From positions 9,548,001-9,612,000 of the forward strand of contig JBHGNT010000008.1 in NCBI GenBank assembly GCA_043228905.1: a stretch of DNA of 64,000 nt. Reading direction: 5' to 3'. This stretch comes from Azolla caroliniana (taxonomy: Eukaryota > Polypodiophyta). A program made the position numbers and the translations under genes. Below are positions 33,657-43,796 of the stretch, piece after piece. How positions within the stretch are numbered: position 1 is the first letter of the stretch; each line of letters opens with the position of its first letter. The notes under the pieces were generated by a model that had not been told where the DNA came from, ran no database searches, and worked only from the letters and a program-made list of their open reading frames with translations.

Positions 33657-34300
33657 ATGAGCTACATAAGATGGGCTTCGCATGAGAGAACCTTTCAAGT
33701 TCTCTTGTGGACCTCGATATTAAAGCTTAGGTTCAATGTGTTGCCCAACGAAAGTACATCGAATCCACTAGAAAAGTCCATTGAAGATTGCGAGAAAAAC
33801 TTATACTCAAGAACACCAAGAAAGAGAAAACAAATCATTGGAACCAAAGTAAGAACTCTAAAGAAGAATAGGGAACCAGACAAATTTTTATTCGAGAACC
33901 CCAAATCTAAGGAAAAATATTATGAATCATTGTAAATACAATGAGAGAAAGTTAAAAATGGTCTTGATTGGAAGCCTAAAGGTGTTTCTAAGAAGCTTGA
34001 AAGAGATAAATATTTGGAGGGATGAGGGAAAATTGGGATAACAAAATTTTACATGAAAACCCTAAATTAAGGAAAAAGTGTGGAGAACAGACTTTTATCG
34101 AGAGAAAGAACAATCACATGATGGAGACAACACAAGGGATAAAATACTTTTTGTATTGTGTACAACTCAAAGAATTACAAAAAAGTCCCAATATTAGGGT
34201 AACTCCACAAGATGAGTTGGGACAAGTCCACGAGATATTCTATTATCATCGTCAGAGGTCAAATCTGACCTATGAGACAAAAAAAAAACATTTCGCATAA
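33657..34300 (+). pseudogene. Relic of the coiled-coil repeat gene
   Basis: Translated fragments match the heptad repeats of the gene at 15203-19750: LEKSIEDCEKNL against LEKSLEDWETKL, NPKSKEKYYESL against SSKSKEKEYEAL, then SKKLERDKYLEG, WDNKILHENPK and QLKELQKSPN. Stops at about 33933 and 34024 and frame changes show it is dead. It is probably a decayed partial duplicate of that gene or of a paralogue. Confidence 0.7.
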
Positions 34301-34569
34301 TACATGTGAAAGTGAGTAGTGACTCTTGATGTTCAAGAACTTTACAAATGGATGTTACAATTGAGAGTGCACTTTGCGGTTTCGAGAGAAATTTGTGCAA
34401 GGATTAGGTTTGGTCGAAGATGTGTGGAAAGCATGGTTAAATATGATCAAAGGTAGGGCATTGCATCAAAGTGTGAAACTCATATTCTCAAACTTGTTTA
34501 GGGAAAATTATGCATTTTCGACTACTCTCATCACTTGAGCCCCAACGCCCCCTCTCACATCACAGTGCA

Positions 34570-34928
34570 TGTGAGCTATGCCGCATGAAAGCAATGGTTT
34601 GGATGGCAGACAACGGGATGGGCTCTAACATGTATCGATGTGTATGGTTTCCCCGTTTGGCGAAGAATATGGTTTTCTAGCTAGGTGCAACATGTGTAGT
34701 ATAATGTGTGAAGCGTGAGCCTCCAGATTTGTCCCATGTCGTGATACATTGGCATTGCAAAAAGGCTTCGTTTATAGAGGAATCTAGTGATGCATCATGA
34801 AGCAAGTCTGTTGCATCCTATCTACCGAACCAAATTTCAATAACTTGCATCCAATCATAACACATTTTTGCCTTTATGGGTCTTTTGGATCTTCATCACA
34901 ATGGATGTGAGCTAAGCCGCATGGAAGT
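34570..34928 (-). pseudogene. Relic coding sequence, left copy of a tandem duplication
   Basis: The minus strand reads KMCYDWMQVIEIWFGR, stop, DATDLLHDASLDSSINEAF, LQCQCITTWDKSGG and so on, with several stops. The same sequence, better preserved, lies at 50070-50545. The right edge has CCGCATGGAAGT, and the same GCCGCATG-AAAGC motif opens the copy, so the two copies were once adjacent (period about 340 bp) and the chromovirus inserted at their junction. I do not recognise the protein. Confidence 0.65.
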
Positions 34929-34937
34929 TGTCAAGAT

Positions 34938-34968
<31 letters not shown>

Positions 34969-35415
34969 AAGAAGATAGAGAGATAATTGAAAAGGAATTA
35001 TTATATTGAAGAGTAAATGGATTACAAAGAGTAGGCAACAGAGCACTACAAAAAGGCGTTGAACCAATTTAGGTTTGGGATGAGTGGTAGATCCCAATTT
35101 ATAAGGATAGAGAACACTCTAGAATATTCTAGGTTATCCTAGAATGTAGAGTAATCTAGAAGATCTATAGAGTATTTTAGAAGGTTCTAGTGTATAGAAC
35201 ACTCTAGAATATTCTAGGTCATTCTAGAATGTAGAGTAATATAGAATATTCCTATGATATTAGATTTCATATTCTAAAAATTATACATACAAGAATATTA
35301 ATACAATGGCTAAGGATTTGACATGTGTACAACAAGGTCGTGGGTACAAATCCTATCGAGGCATAATGTGAGTGTCATGATCCTTTTGATGCATGATGTG
35401 AGTGTTATCATGACA
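34929..35415 (-). mobile_element. 3' LTR of the chromovirus
   Basis: On the minus strand it starts TGTCATGATAACACTC at 35415, preceded by a polypurine tract (GAAGAAGGGGGATAG), and ends TCTTGACA at 34929. A TATA box (CCTTATAAATTGGG, near 35093-35106) has GAA/TTC heat-shock-like units just upstream (35112-35251). A tRNA-like GTACAAATCC block lies near its outer end. Confidence 0.92.
35093..35260 (-). promoter_or_regulatory. Chromovirus LTR promoter: TATA box plus HSE-like units
   Basis: GAA-NN-TTC pairs start at 35122, 35180, 35207 and 35244 and a TTC-NN-GAA pair at 35222. Units at 35207, 35212, 35222 and 35227 share 5-bp phasing. The TATA box lies immediately downstream in the minus direction. 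The pattern fits a heat-shock-factor binding region; function is inferred. The 5' LTR has the same cluster at 49757-49900. Confidence 0.6.
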
Positions 35416-37097
35416 CTATCCCCCTTCTTCGATGACACGTATCATGGTCGTAGGGTTTGTATTAGGACCTGGTTTACGAGGATATTGGTGATGAAATGCA
35501 ATGACGAGTTCCACAACATTGGAAAGATTTGTAGCAGGTTCCCAAGTTCGATCATTGGGGATATAGCCTAGCCAATCGACTAAGTAATATAACTTGTTGC
35601 GCATGATTTTAGAATCAAGAATGGCAGAAACTTCAAAATCGGGTCCGTCCAAGAACTCGATAGGTGGTGGGGGTGTCATAAGACGGCCCAGAATTGAACT
35701 TGTAGTATAAGGTTCCAAAAGGGATATATGAAAGACTGGATGAAGATGCATGTGTGGAGGGAGGCCAAGACGAAATGCAACATCACTTATCTTACCAATG
35801 ATCATGTAAGGGCCAAAATGTTGGTAATCCAATTTACTGCAAGGTCGAGTGGTCTTGATGTTGTGTTGGAGAAGCCATACATGATCCCCAATGCGGAACT
35901 TTTTTGAGGAGTCTAGACGATGATGATCGGCAAGCCTCTGGTGTGTAACGTGAGCATCGTGCAAATTGTGAAGAATGGTAACGTGAATTTCTTGGAGTCA
36001 ACTAAGACGATCCTCGGCAGCAAGGTTGGTAGGAACGTCTGGATGCGCATTCATCGTCCATCGAGGATGACAACCCGTATTTGCGAAAAATGGGGAATAT
36101 CCTGTCGAAGAATGGGCCGAGTTGTTGTAAGCGAATTCCGCTAAGTGCAAAAAATCAACCCAATCATCTTGTTGATAGTTGATGAAACAACGAAGATATT
36201 GCTCCAACGTCTGGTTGGTATGCTCAGTTTGGCCATTTGTTTCAGGATGATAGCCCAAAGAAAGCTTAACCGAAATGTGGAGAAGTTTGAACATGTGCTT
36301 CCAAAACTTTGAGATGAATTGTGGACCACGATCACTAATAATATCATTCGGCAAACCATGATGCTTAAATACCTCCCGCATAATGAGATCGGCCGCCTCT
36401 TGACTAGTAATCGACTTCGTACATGGCAAGAAATGTGCCATTTTGGTAAATTGATCAACCACTGTGAGAATTGCATCAAAACCTTTTGAAACTGGGAGAT
36501 CAATAATGAAATCCAAGGATATAGACTTCCAAGGATTTTCCGGAATGGGACGTGGTTATAGTAAGCCATAGGATCGGTGACGAGGACTCTTTGATCGACA
36601 ACATATATCATAGCTGCGAACATACTCCTCAACAAAATGATGAAGGCAAGGCCACCAATAGCGTTGAGAAATTAATTCTAGAGTCTTGCGAACTCCAAAA
36701 TGACCAGCCATTGGTGACTCATGGCAATGTTGTAAAACTTGTGTTCATGGGGGACCATGAGGAACATACAATAGGTTTTGTTGAAACAGAAAACCACCAT
36801 GCCAATAGAACCGACGATAGTCATTACGAGGATTTTTTGACTGTGAGGAAGAAGCACGGTCTGGGATGATATGATCCAAAACATCCGTAGTGAAATCATC
36901 AATGGCCATATGATCTCGAATGGAATAAAGAAGAGTGGAATCTTCAAGAGTTGTTATGGCATTAACTACCATTAATCGTAAGCGATTAGGACCCAAAAGG
37001 ATTTGTTTTTGATGCTCAAATGTAGGTTTCCTTAGACGAAGTTCCATATAAGAGCGCAGAGAAAGAGCATCTGCTTTGTCTTGCTGCATCCCAGGGT
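35416..37097 (-). pseudogene. Chromovirus pol: end of RNase H, integrase, chromodomain
   Basis: From 37097 downward: PGMQQDKADALSLRS (RNase H end), SPMAGHFGVRKTLELISQRY then C-x-x-C-like Cys residues (integrase zinc region), and the integrase core with all three acidic residues (SLDFIIDLP, ISDRGPQFIS, TNGQTEHTNQT). It ends with a chromodomain (FEVSAILDSKIMRNKLYYLV, DWLGY, RTWEP) that in this class steers insertion to chromatin. A stop follows DRLS near 35998 and a shift lies near 36520. The RNase H start is on the far side of the nested element at 46943. Confidence 0.9.
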
Positions 37098-37516
37098 TGT
37101 TACTGGCCGGCAAGGAGTCCAAAATACGGAGTGAAGGAATTAATTAAGTATGGTTGTAAATAAGCATAGTGTGGACGGACGGACTGGAAACGGTATGCCG
37201 TTCTAGATCTGGACGGATCCCGAATAGGTGTGATAGGCACCGTTTTGTACTACGGGCCGGAAACCTATTTAAAGGCCCGGACCCCATTGTAATCGCAGCG
37301 TATAATTAATAGAGCGTATGGTGTTTATACTTCTGTGTTGATTTCCGTTCTGTAATTACTGTTATATCTTACGCGTGTAATTAACAAAAGCGCTCTAATC
37401 GTGTAACCTACTTAAGTCGGTGTAATCGTTGAGTCATAATCCTATGCCGTAATCACCCTTTGGTGAAGTGTCTCCGTGACACCTTGTGTTAGGCCTTGTC
37501 CGGTCAGAGAACAACA
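37098..37516 (+). mobile_element. 5' LTR of the Tat/Athila-like element
   Basis: It runs from TGTTACTGGCC to GAGAACAACA. A TATA-like CTATTTAAAG lies at 37265-37274. It is followed by CAGTTTTGGCGACCACG, where TGGCGACC is a plausible start of a primer binding site. Confidence 0.95.
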
Positions 37517-37569
37517 CAGTTTTGGCGACCACGATTCCTGCTTTCTCGCAGCGAACGACGGCTTAATGG

Positions 37570-38949
37570 ATGACTAGACCAACGCACGACCTGGTTACAG
37601 ACCGAGCTCGACGCCTCGCCGAACGGCAAAGACGGCGTGAGACTTTCCAGCAAGCAGCGCACGAAATTCGCTCGGATCGTTCGTTCTCCAACGAGATCCG
37701 GAGAGTCGCGGAGGAATCTCTTCGGTTACAACAAACTCGCGACCAGGACGACGGAAGCGGTCTAAGTAGTCTCCGGGAAACCGAACGCCTCCTCGAGGCG
37801 CTGGCAAGCGGAGAAAACGAGGCAGAAGCCTTTTCAGCCTACGAATCGGATTCCGAAGGGGGATACAACGTGCACACGAACTACCGGAGCAGCAACGATA
37901 CCCCCGGCGGCCCGGAGGACGACGGGTCGGATACCGAGCCGACTCCAGAACCGGAACCGTTCGACCAGGGCTATCCGGAACCGCAAACGGAAGCCGTCAA
38001 CCCACCAACACCGGAAGCGGAAGAAGCGAAGCCACCGACACCAACGAAAGAGCCGGTGAAGGAACCGGAAAAAGAACCGGAAAAAGAACCGGAAGTGGAA
38101 CAGGAGAGAAAACCGGAAAGATATCGACAAACGCCACTAAACCGCGGCCTAATACTGGACGACGACATGCCGTTCCAATACTCAAAGTATCGCGATGATC
38201 CGGACGCGGAAGCGCATGTTCATGCCTTCGAGCAGACATGGGAAGCAAATCACGCGTCCCAGCGATTGACACCGGAGGAAGAAGAACGCTCGAAGATAGC
38301 GGAATTCGGGGTCACGTTGGAAGGACCATCGGCACGATGGCGGCGGACGCAGGACCCGGCAACCATCACAACCTTTGCAGAATTAAAAGCAAAATTCTTG
38401 CATTTTTTCCACAAGGAGGTCGACCAGACGACGATGGTGGGCCTGTTTTATACGATCCGACAGGAGGCAGGGGAAAGCATTCCCCAATTCGTCATCCGTT
38501 TCCAACGAATACATAGCCAGCTTACCCGTGCACCCCCGGAGGAGGAATTACGGACGATATTTTTAAACGCACTCCGGGAACCGTTACGCACGGTGTGTAC
38601 GGTGATCGACTTTCGAGGAAGCACCATTGACCAGGTCATTGACCGGGTCAGAGAAATGGAAAAGTCAAGCTCATGGCTTACACTGGGAGCACTGCAACGG
38701 GCGTTACCCACAGATGAAGATCTCCGGTTCCGGCAGGCAATTCAATGTACAATCTGCTTGAATGCCGGACACTCGGCAGTGGAGTGCACCATGCGAACCC
38801 AGTGTGTGATTTGTCAATCCAAGAGTCATACAACAGACCGGTGCGAGTATAACCTGCTAAACCGACAAGCACCACCCGTTCGACGGATCGAGCCAAGAAG
38901 CAGCCGAGACGAAGATGAAGATCGTTGGCAAAGAATGAACCGGTACTGA
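37570..38949 (+). CDS. Gag of the Tat/Athila-like element
   Basis: The 459-codon frame has a charged N-terminus, a Pro/Glu-rich linker (EPEKEPEKEPEV, about residue 155-180), and a Gag core (about 215-380: EFGVTLEGPSARWRRTQ, TTFAELKAKFLHFF, IPQFVIRFQRIHSQL). Two CCHC knuckles follow (CTICLNAGHSAVEC and CVICQSKSHTTDRC, about 395-425). It should form the particle and bind RNA. The frame stops at TGA 38947-38949, but the same frame is open from 38950 into pol and carries a third knuckle, CYYCRQEGHYSNQC (39331-39372). Confidence 0.92.
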   Translation: MTRPTHDLVTDRARRLAERQRRRETFQQAAHEIRSDRSFSNEIRRVAEESLRLQQTRDQDDGSGLSSLRETERLLEALASGENEAEAFSAYESDSEGGYNVHTNYRSSNDTPGGPEDDGSDTEPTPEPEPFDQGYPEPQTEAVNPPTPEAEEAKPPTPTKEPVKEPEKEPEKEPEVEQERKPERYRQTPLNRGLILDDDMPFQYSKYRDDPDAEAHVHAFEQTWEANHASQRLTPEEEERSKIAEFGVTLEGPSARWRRTQDPATITTFAELKAKFLHFFHKEVDQTTMVGLFYTIRQEAGESIPQFVIRFQRIHSQLTRAPPEEELRTIFLNALREPLRTVCTVIDFRGSTIDQVIDRVREMEKSSSWLTLGALQRALPTDEDLRFRQAIQCTICLNAGHSAVECTMRTQCVICQSKSHTTDRCEYNLLNRQAPPVRRIEPRSSRDEDEDRWQRMNRY

Positions 38950-41900
38950 CCGGCACAGGATGTCCGGTACGGAGACAGACAAGAGAATGATGGCCGGTAC
39001 AGGGATCGGCATGATAACTACGACCGGTATGAGCGATCGGACCGTTATCGGGAGTCCAACAGACGACACGAGCAATACGACAGAGACCATTCCCCTGGTT
39101 ACCGAAGGCACCAGGAGGACTACGGCCGATTTTACGATCCACCACGACAGGACTACCGAAATAAAAATAAGAATAATAAGAAACGTAATTTCAAGAAAGG
39201 TGGTCACACTAGGGACCCGGAACATGGAACCCCAAGGAGCCAACCGGCACAGAACGCACCACTCACTACGGGACCGACTCCGGCTACCAGCAATGCTGAA
39301 TCCAGCAATACCCGTAAAGAGTACTGCTACTACTGCAGGCAGGAAGGCCACTACAGTAACCAGTGCCCGGCAAAGAGCTACGATAAACGACCAACAGTTA
39401 ATATGGTGGTTCCGGAAGTGGCGGATGTACAGCAAGTAACCACATGGTCAAAAGGCATGGCCAAAGAGTGGGAAACACAAGAGGCCATACGAAAACAGGC
39501 GACGGAATGGGTGAAGGAAGCCAATGAAAGGAACGTCGCGGACGCGGAACGGCAAAAGGCGAATACCATAGGGAGTGCCGGCGGTAGCCACGCAGAAAAC
39601 GAGACATGGCAAGTACTGCAAGAATGTCAGATCACGTTGCCATTAGGAAGACTCTTGCAGCTCGTGCCGCGATTTACGGAAGGACTAAAAACGGTCATGA
39701 TAGACGGTATAGCCCCACCGGCACCAGTCCTCTTCTCGAATCCGGAGGAGGGACCGACGGTGGTGGACACTAGTAGTCCGGTGATTACAGCTATTGTCAA
39801 AGGGCACGAACTTCCCGGCACAGTAATCGATGGAGGTTCCGGGGTGAACGTAATAAGCCTCCGCACGTGTGATGCCTTGGGTATACATGAATGGGAGCCA
39901 TGTCCGTTCTGGCTACGGATGGCGGATACGAGCTCTGTACGGCCGACGGGCTTAATACGGAAATTGGAAGTCACCATAGGAGGTCACACATTTCACATCT
40001 CGGCTGTAGTGCTGCAGCTACAGGCGCAAGGCGCGTACCCACTGTTGCTGGGCAGACCATGGTTGAAAACAACACACATCAAGCAAAATTGGCGGAAAAA
40101 TATGATTACCTTCCGGCGCGGAAAAGCCAAGGTCCGGGTACTGACACAACCACGGACGAGCAATGGTAAGGAATGCACACCGCTGTATGCGGAATGCGTG
40201 AACATGCTTGAAGGGTTGGCAGACGACGAAGAAGCCCAGTACTTGGAGGAACACCCGAAGATCGTACCACTTTTCGAGATTGACGTGGCTGAAGCCGTAG
40301 CGCCATACTTGCCGCAGCGGGACGAAACCGAAGCCGAACCAGACAAAGATTCGATTCGAGAATTACGGCAAGCACAGGAAGCGTTGGAACGGGAAATGGC
40401 CGTTTCGCAACGGGTAAAAACATCCCAGCTCGACGAAGTGAACCTAGGAAGCAAGGACGAATCAAAGCCGGTACACATCGCCAAAGAAATGAAGCCGGAA
40501 GATAAAGCGGCAATGATCAAACTTCTCACGGAGTTTCGCGACGTATTCGCCTGGTCATACGAAGACATGCGAGGGCTGGACCCTCAATTATATCAGCATC
40601 AGATCCACTTAGGCAAGGACGCGAAACCAGTGGCGCAAAGACGTTACCGAATGAACCCCAACTACGCCGCCAAAGTGAAGGAGGAAATCGACAAACTCCT
40701 AAGAGTGGGCTTCATCCGGCCGGTAAAGAAAGCGACGTGGCTGAGCCCCATCGTCGTCGTCCCAAAGAAGAACGGTAAAATCCGCGTGTGTGTAGATTAC
40801 AGGAAACTAAATGCAGCCACAATTACGGATGCATTCCCTCTTCCGTTCACGGATGGAGTACTGGATGCCGTCGCCGGCCATGAAGTTTATAGCTTTTTAG
40901 ACGGGTTCAGCGGATACAATCAAATCCGGATGCACCCTGACGACCAGGAGAAGACAGCGTTCGTCACCGAATGGGGGGTGTTTGTGGCCGTAGTAATGAT
41001 GTTCGGACTAAAAACGGCACCAGCAACTTTCCAGCGAATCATCATGGAGATCTTCGGCGAATACATTCCAGCCTTCATGCAGGTTTTCCTGGATGACTTT
41101 GCAGTCTATAGCCGGGAAAAAGACCATTTGCAGCACCTACGGTTATGCCTTGAAAAGTGTAGGTTATACCGGCTAAGCTTAAACCCAGCAAAATGCATCT
41201 TTGGGGTTTCAAGTGGAATCTTACTGGGACACATTGTAAGTAAGGAGGGCATTGCGGTCGACCCGGACAAAGTAAACGCGATACTAGGGGCACCGGCGCC
41301 GAAAACGGCCAAAGCACTAAGCCGATTCTTAGGACAGATCCGGTGGCACAGCCGGATGCTCCGTCACTTGGCTGACTTGGCTACACCATTACACACCGCG
41401 GTACATCGGACACCGTTCCAATGGACGGATACGGAGGATAAGGCATACAATGCCCTGAAGGTACTTTTGTCGCAAGCACCCGTCGTGCAGCCTCCGGATT
41501 GGAGCAAGGAATTTCATGTGTTCGTGGACGCTTCCGACATCGCTATCGGCAGCGCCTTAATGCAACTTACGGAGCCTAAATGGTACCGGCCGGTATATTA
41601 CGCCAGCCGGAAGCTGTCCCAAGCGGAGAAGAACTATTCGACTACGGAACGGGAGGCCCTGGGCATGATCTACAGTGTAACAAAGTTTCGTCATTACCTA
41701 TTGGGAAGGAAGTTCTCCTTTCATGTGGATCACTCGGCGCTCTTGTACTTAGTGTCCAAGGCGTCCCTGACCGGTAAGTTGGCCCGTTGGACCTTGCTGT
41801 TGCAGGAGTTCGAATTCGAGATCTTCCACCGGCCCGGTATCCAGCATGCCGTAGCAGACTACCTGAGCCGGTTAGAGTCCGGAGAATCAGGCGACGGAGT

Positions 41901-43404
41901 ATCGGATGAATTCCCGGACGCAGAGTTATTCCGTATCACCCCGGAAACGGCAGCGGACGACACGGTGGCATCAGAAGATAGGTGGCTGACAAACATGCAC
42001 CGGTTCCTAAGCACGGGCCTGCCACCGGAGGAAATGAACCGGGACGAGAGGAAACGACTGGCGGTGCAGAGCCGCAATTTCTGTCTGTTACGGGACACTC
42101 TCTACCACAAGGGAGCAGATGGAATATGGAGACGGGCAGTCCGTAGTGACGAGAAACAAGTAATCTTACGGGAAGCACACTGTGGGGTTGCCGGAGGACA
42201 CTATGCCGGGGAAGCGACGGCAAGGAAAGTATGGCAGAGCGGCTTATGGTGGCCCACGACGTTAAAAGACGCCGTCAAGTATGCTAAGAAATGTGACCTA
42301 TGCCAACGAATGGGCCAGCCTACGGAGCAAGCACGTATGCCACACCAACCGGTACTTCCACTAGAGCCATTCCAGAAGTGGGGGTTGGATTTTGTCGGAC
42401 CGTTCAAGCCACCGGCAATGAGAACAGGTAATCGTTATGTCATCGTGGCAACAGATTATTGCACTAAATGGGTGGAGGCTAAGGCCTTGAGAGACAACAC
42501 CGCGTCATCCACAGCAAAATTCCTGTACGAGAACATTTGGTGCCGATATGGATGTCCGATTGAATTAATCAGCGACCAAGGAGGGCACTTCCTCGGCCAG
42601 GTAGTTGAAAGCTTAACAACGTTCTATGCCGTGGTCCATAAACGGAGCACACCGTACTACCCACAAGCAAACGGGTTAGCAGAGTCAACCAACAAAACGC
42701 TCCAGAACATTCTCCGCAAAATCGTCAATGAAAACCGGACGGACTGGGATACAAAGCTCCATAGCGCGCTATGGGCGTACCGAACGGCATACAAAACAAG
42801 TATCCGGACAACGCCGTTCCGGTTAGCGTTCGGCTTAGAGGCGGTCATGCCGGTGGAATTTCAGGTACCAAGCTTACGGATCCAACTACGGGAACGGCTG
42901 AATGAAAAGGAGTCGGAGGAAATGCGGCTAGCAGCACTATGCGAACTGGAGGAGCAACGGCTGGCCAGCATCCTACACATGGAACTGGAGCAACGACGAC
43001 GGAAAGCGTTCGTTGACCGTCACCGGAAAGGTAATGAGAAGATGTTCGAAATCGGAAAGCCGGTGCTAGTATTCCAAACGAGGATGGGCAAGATGCCGGG
43101 TAAACTCCGGTTTAGATGGATAGGCCTGTATTGGCTGACACGGGAATACAACGGGTCCTATCAGTTAGGGACACTTGCCGGTGAAGTGCTAGGCAAGTGG
43201 GTCAACGGATTTAGACTAAAGCCCTATAAAGGACCGATGCCAAGTAACCCGTTTATGCAGCCCACCGGCACTATACCGGGAACCTGTCCGGGAACGGTAC
43301 GGATGGAAGAAAAAGACGACGGGGAACCCGTAGCAGAGGCGAAGGAAGACACGACAACCGGTAAGGAAAACGGTAAGGGTCCGAAGGGACCTACGGATGT
43401 GTAA
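38950..43404 (+). CDS. Pol of the Tat/Athila-like element
   Basis: The frame is open from 38950; the first ATG with a long product is 39403 (1333 codons). Counting from 39403: aspartic protease with VIDGGSGVNVIS near 143; RT with VCVDYRKLNAATI, SFLDGFSGYNQI, MMFGLKTAPATFQ and the catalytic box VFLDDFAVYS near 563; RNase H from VFVDASD near 706 to ADYLSRLES. Integrase has the HHCC region (HCGVAGGH...CDLC, 925-968) and acidic residues in GLDFVGP, SDQGG and LAEST. All key residues are present. I see no second RNase H and no chromodomain. With the TGA at 38947 as the only obstacle to a Gag-Pol fusion, the gene may be competent. Confidence 0.93.
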   Translation, partial: PAQDVRYGDRQENDGRYRDRHDNYDRYERSDRYRESNRRHEQYDRDHSPGYRRHQEDYGRFYDPPRQDYRNKNKNNKKRNFKKGGHTRDPEHGTPRSQPAQNAPLTTGPTPATSNAESSNTRKEYCYYCRQEGHYSNQCPAKSYDKRPTVNMVVPEVADVQQVTTWSKGMAKEWETQEAIRKQATEWVKEANERNVADAERQKANTIGSAGGSHAENETWQVLQECQITLPLGRLLQLVPRFTEGLKTVMIDGIAPPAPVLFSNPEEGPTVVDTSSPVITAIVKGHELPGTVIDGGSGVNVISLRTCDALGIHEWEPCPFWLRMADTSSVRPTGLIRKLEVTIGGHTFHISAVVLQLQAQGAYPLLLGRPWLKTTHIKQNWRKNMITFRRGKAKVRVLTQPRTSNGKECTPLYAECVNMLEGLADDEEAQYLEEHPKIVPLFEIDVAEAVAPYLPQRDETEAEPDKDSIRELRQAQEALEREMAVSQRVKTSQLDEVNLGSKDESKPVHIAKEMKPEDKAAMIKLLTEFRDVFAWSYEDMRGLDPQLYQHQIHLGKDAKPVAQRRYRMNPNYAAKVKEEIDKLLRVGFIRPVKKATWLSPIVVVPKKNGKIRVCVDYRKLNAATITDAFPLPFTDGVLDAVAGHEVYSFLDGFSGYNQIRMHPDDQEKTAFVTEWGVFVAVVMMFGLKTAPATFQRIIMEIFGEYIPAFMQVFLDDFAVYSREKDHLQHLRLCLEKCRLYRLSLNPAKCIFGVSSGILLGHIVSKEGIAVDPDKVNAILGAPAPKTAKALSRFLGQIRWHSRMLRHLADLATPLHTAVHRTPFQWTDTEDKAYNALKVLLSQAPVVQPPDWSKEFHVFVDASDIAIGSALMQLTEPKWYRPVYYASRKLSQAEKNYSTTEREALGMIYSVTKFRHYLLGRKFSFHVDHSALLYLVSKASLTGKLARWTLLLQEFEFEIFHRPGIQHAVADYLSRLESGESGDGVSDEFPDAELFRITPETAADDTVASEDRWLTNMHRFLSTGLPPEEMNRDERKRLAVQSRNFCLLRDTLYHKGADGIWRRAVRSDEKQVILREAHCGVAGGHYAGEATARKVWQSGLWWPTTLKDAVKYAKKCDLCQRMGQPTEQARMPHQPVLPLEPFQKWGLDFVGPFKPPAMRTGNRYVIVATDYCTKWVEAKALRDNTASSTAKFLYENIWCRYGCPIELISDQGGHFLGQVVESLTTFYAVVHKRSTPYYPQANGLAESTNKTLQNILRKIVNENRTDWDTKLHSALWAYRTAYKTSIRTTPFRLAFGLEAVMPVEFQVPSLRIQLRERLNEKESEEMRLAALCELEEQRLASILHMELEQRRRKAFVDRHRKGNEKMFEIGKPVLVFQTRMGKMPGKLRFRWIGLYWLTREYNGSYQLGTLAGEVLGKWVNGFRLKPYKGPMPSNPFMQPTGTIPGTCPGTVRMEEKDDGEPVAEAKEDTTTGKENGKGPKGPTDV

Positions 43405-43796
43405 GATCACATACCGTCATTTAAAAAAAAAAAAAAGAAGAAAAAAGAAAAAAAGAAAAAAAGAAGAAATCATTAAAAATCGAGGTATGAACGGACGTGA
43501 AAGCAAGGAGCGAAAAGGTACGTAGTGGGCATTTAAGAGCCGCCACGTTACTTAATACTAAATTGGTACACGACGTGCGCATGCTCGGAAAAGGCGCCAA
43601 GACGCATAGAGAAAAAGCAGAACGCATGGAGACCTTTTCATTTCGCGAGCCAAGAAGCACAGAAGCACCAAGGTAGTGGAAGCTTATCAGACGCGAACCT
43701 GCACTCAGAGAACCCCCATGTCCGGAACTCTCTCTCTCTCGCTCTCACTCTCATCACCACTCTACCTCGCCATCTTTCCTCGACCTCGAAGCAGAC

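Noticed and set aside
35096-35260. Restriction-site-like TCTAGA clusters as a satellite
   Set aside because: They occur only within LTRs at the promoter position and follow GAA/TTC spacing, not a fixed satellite unit.
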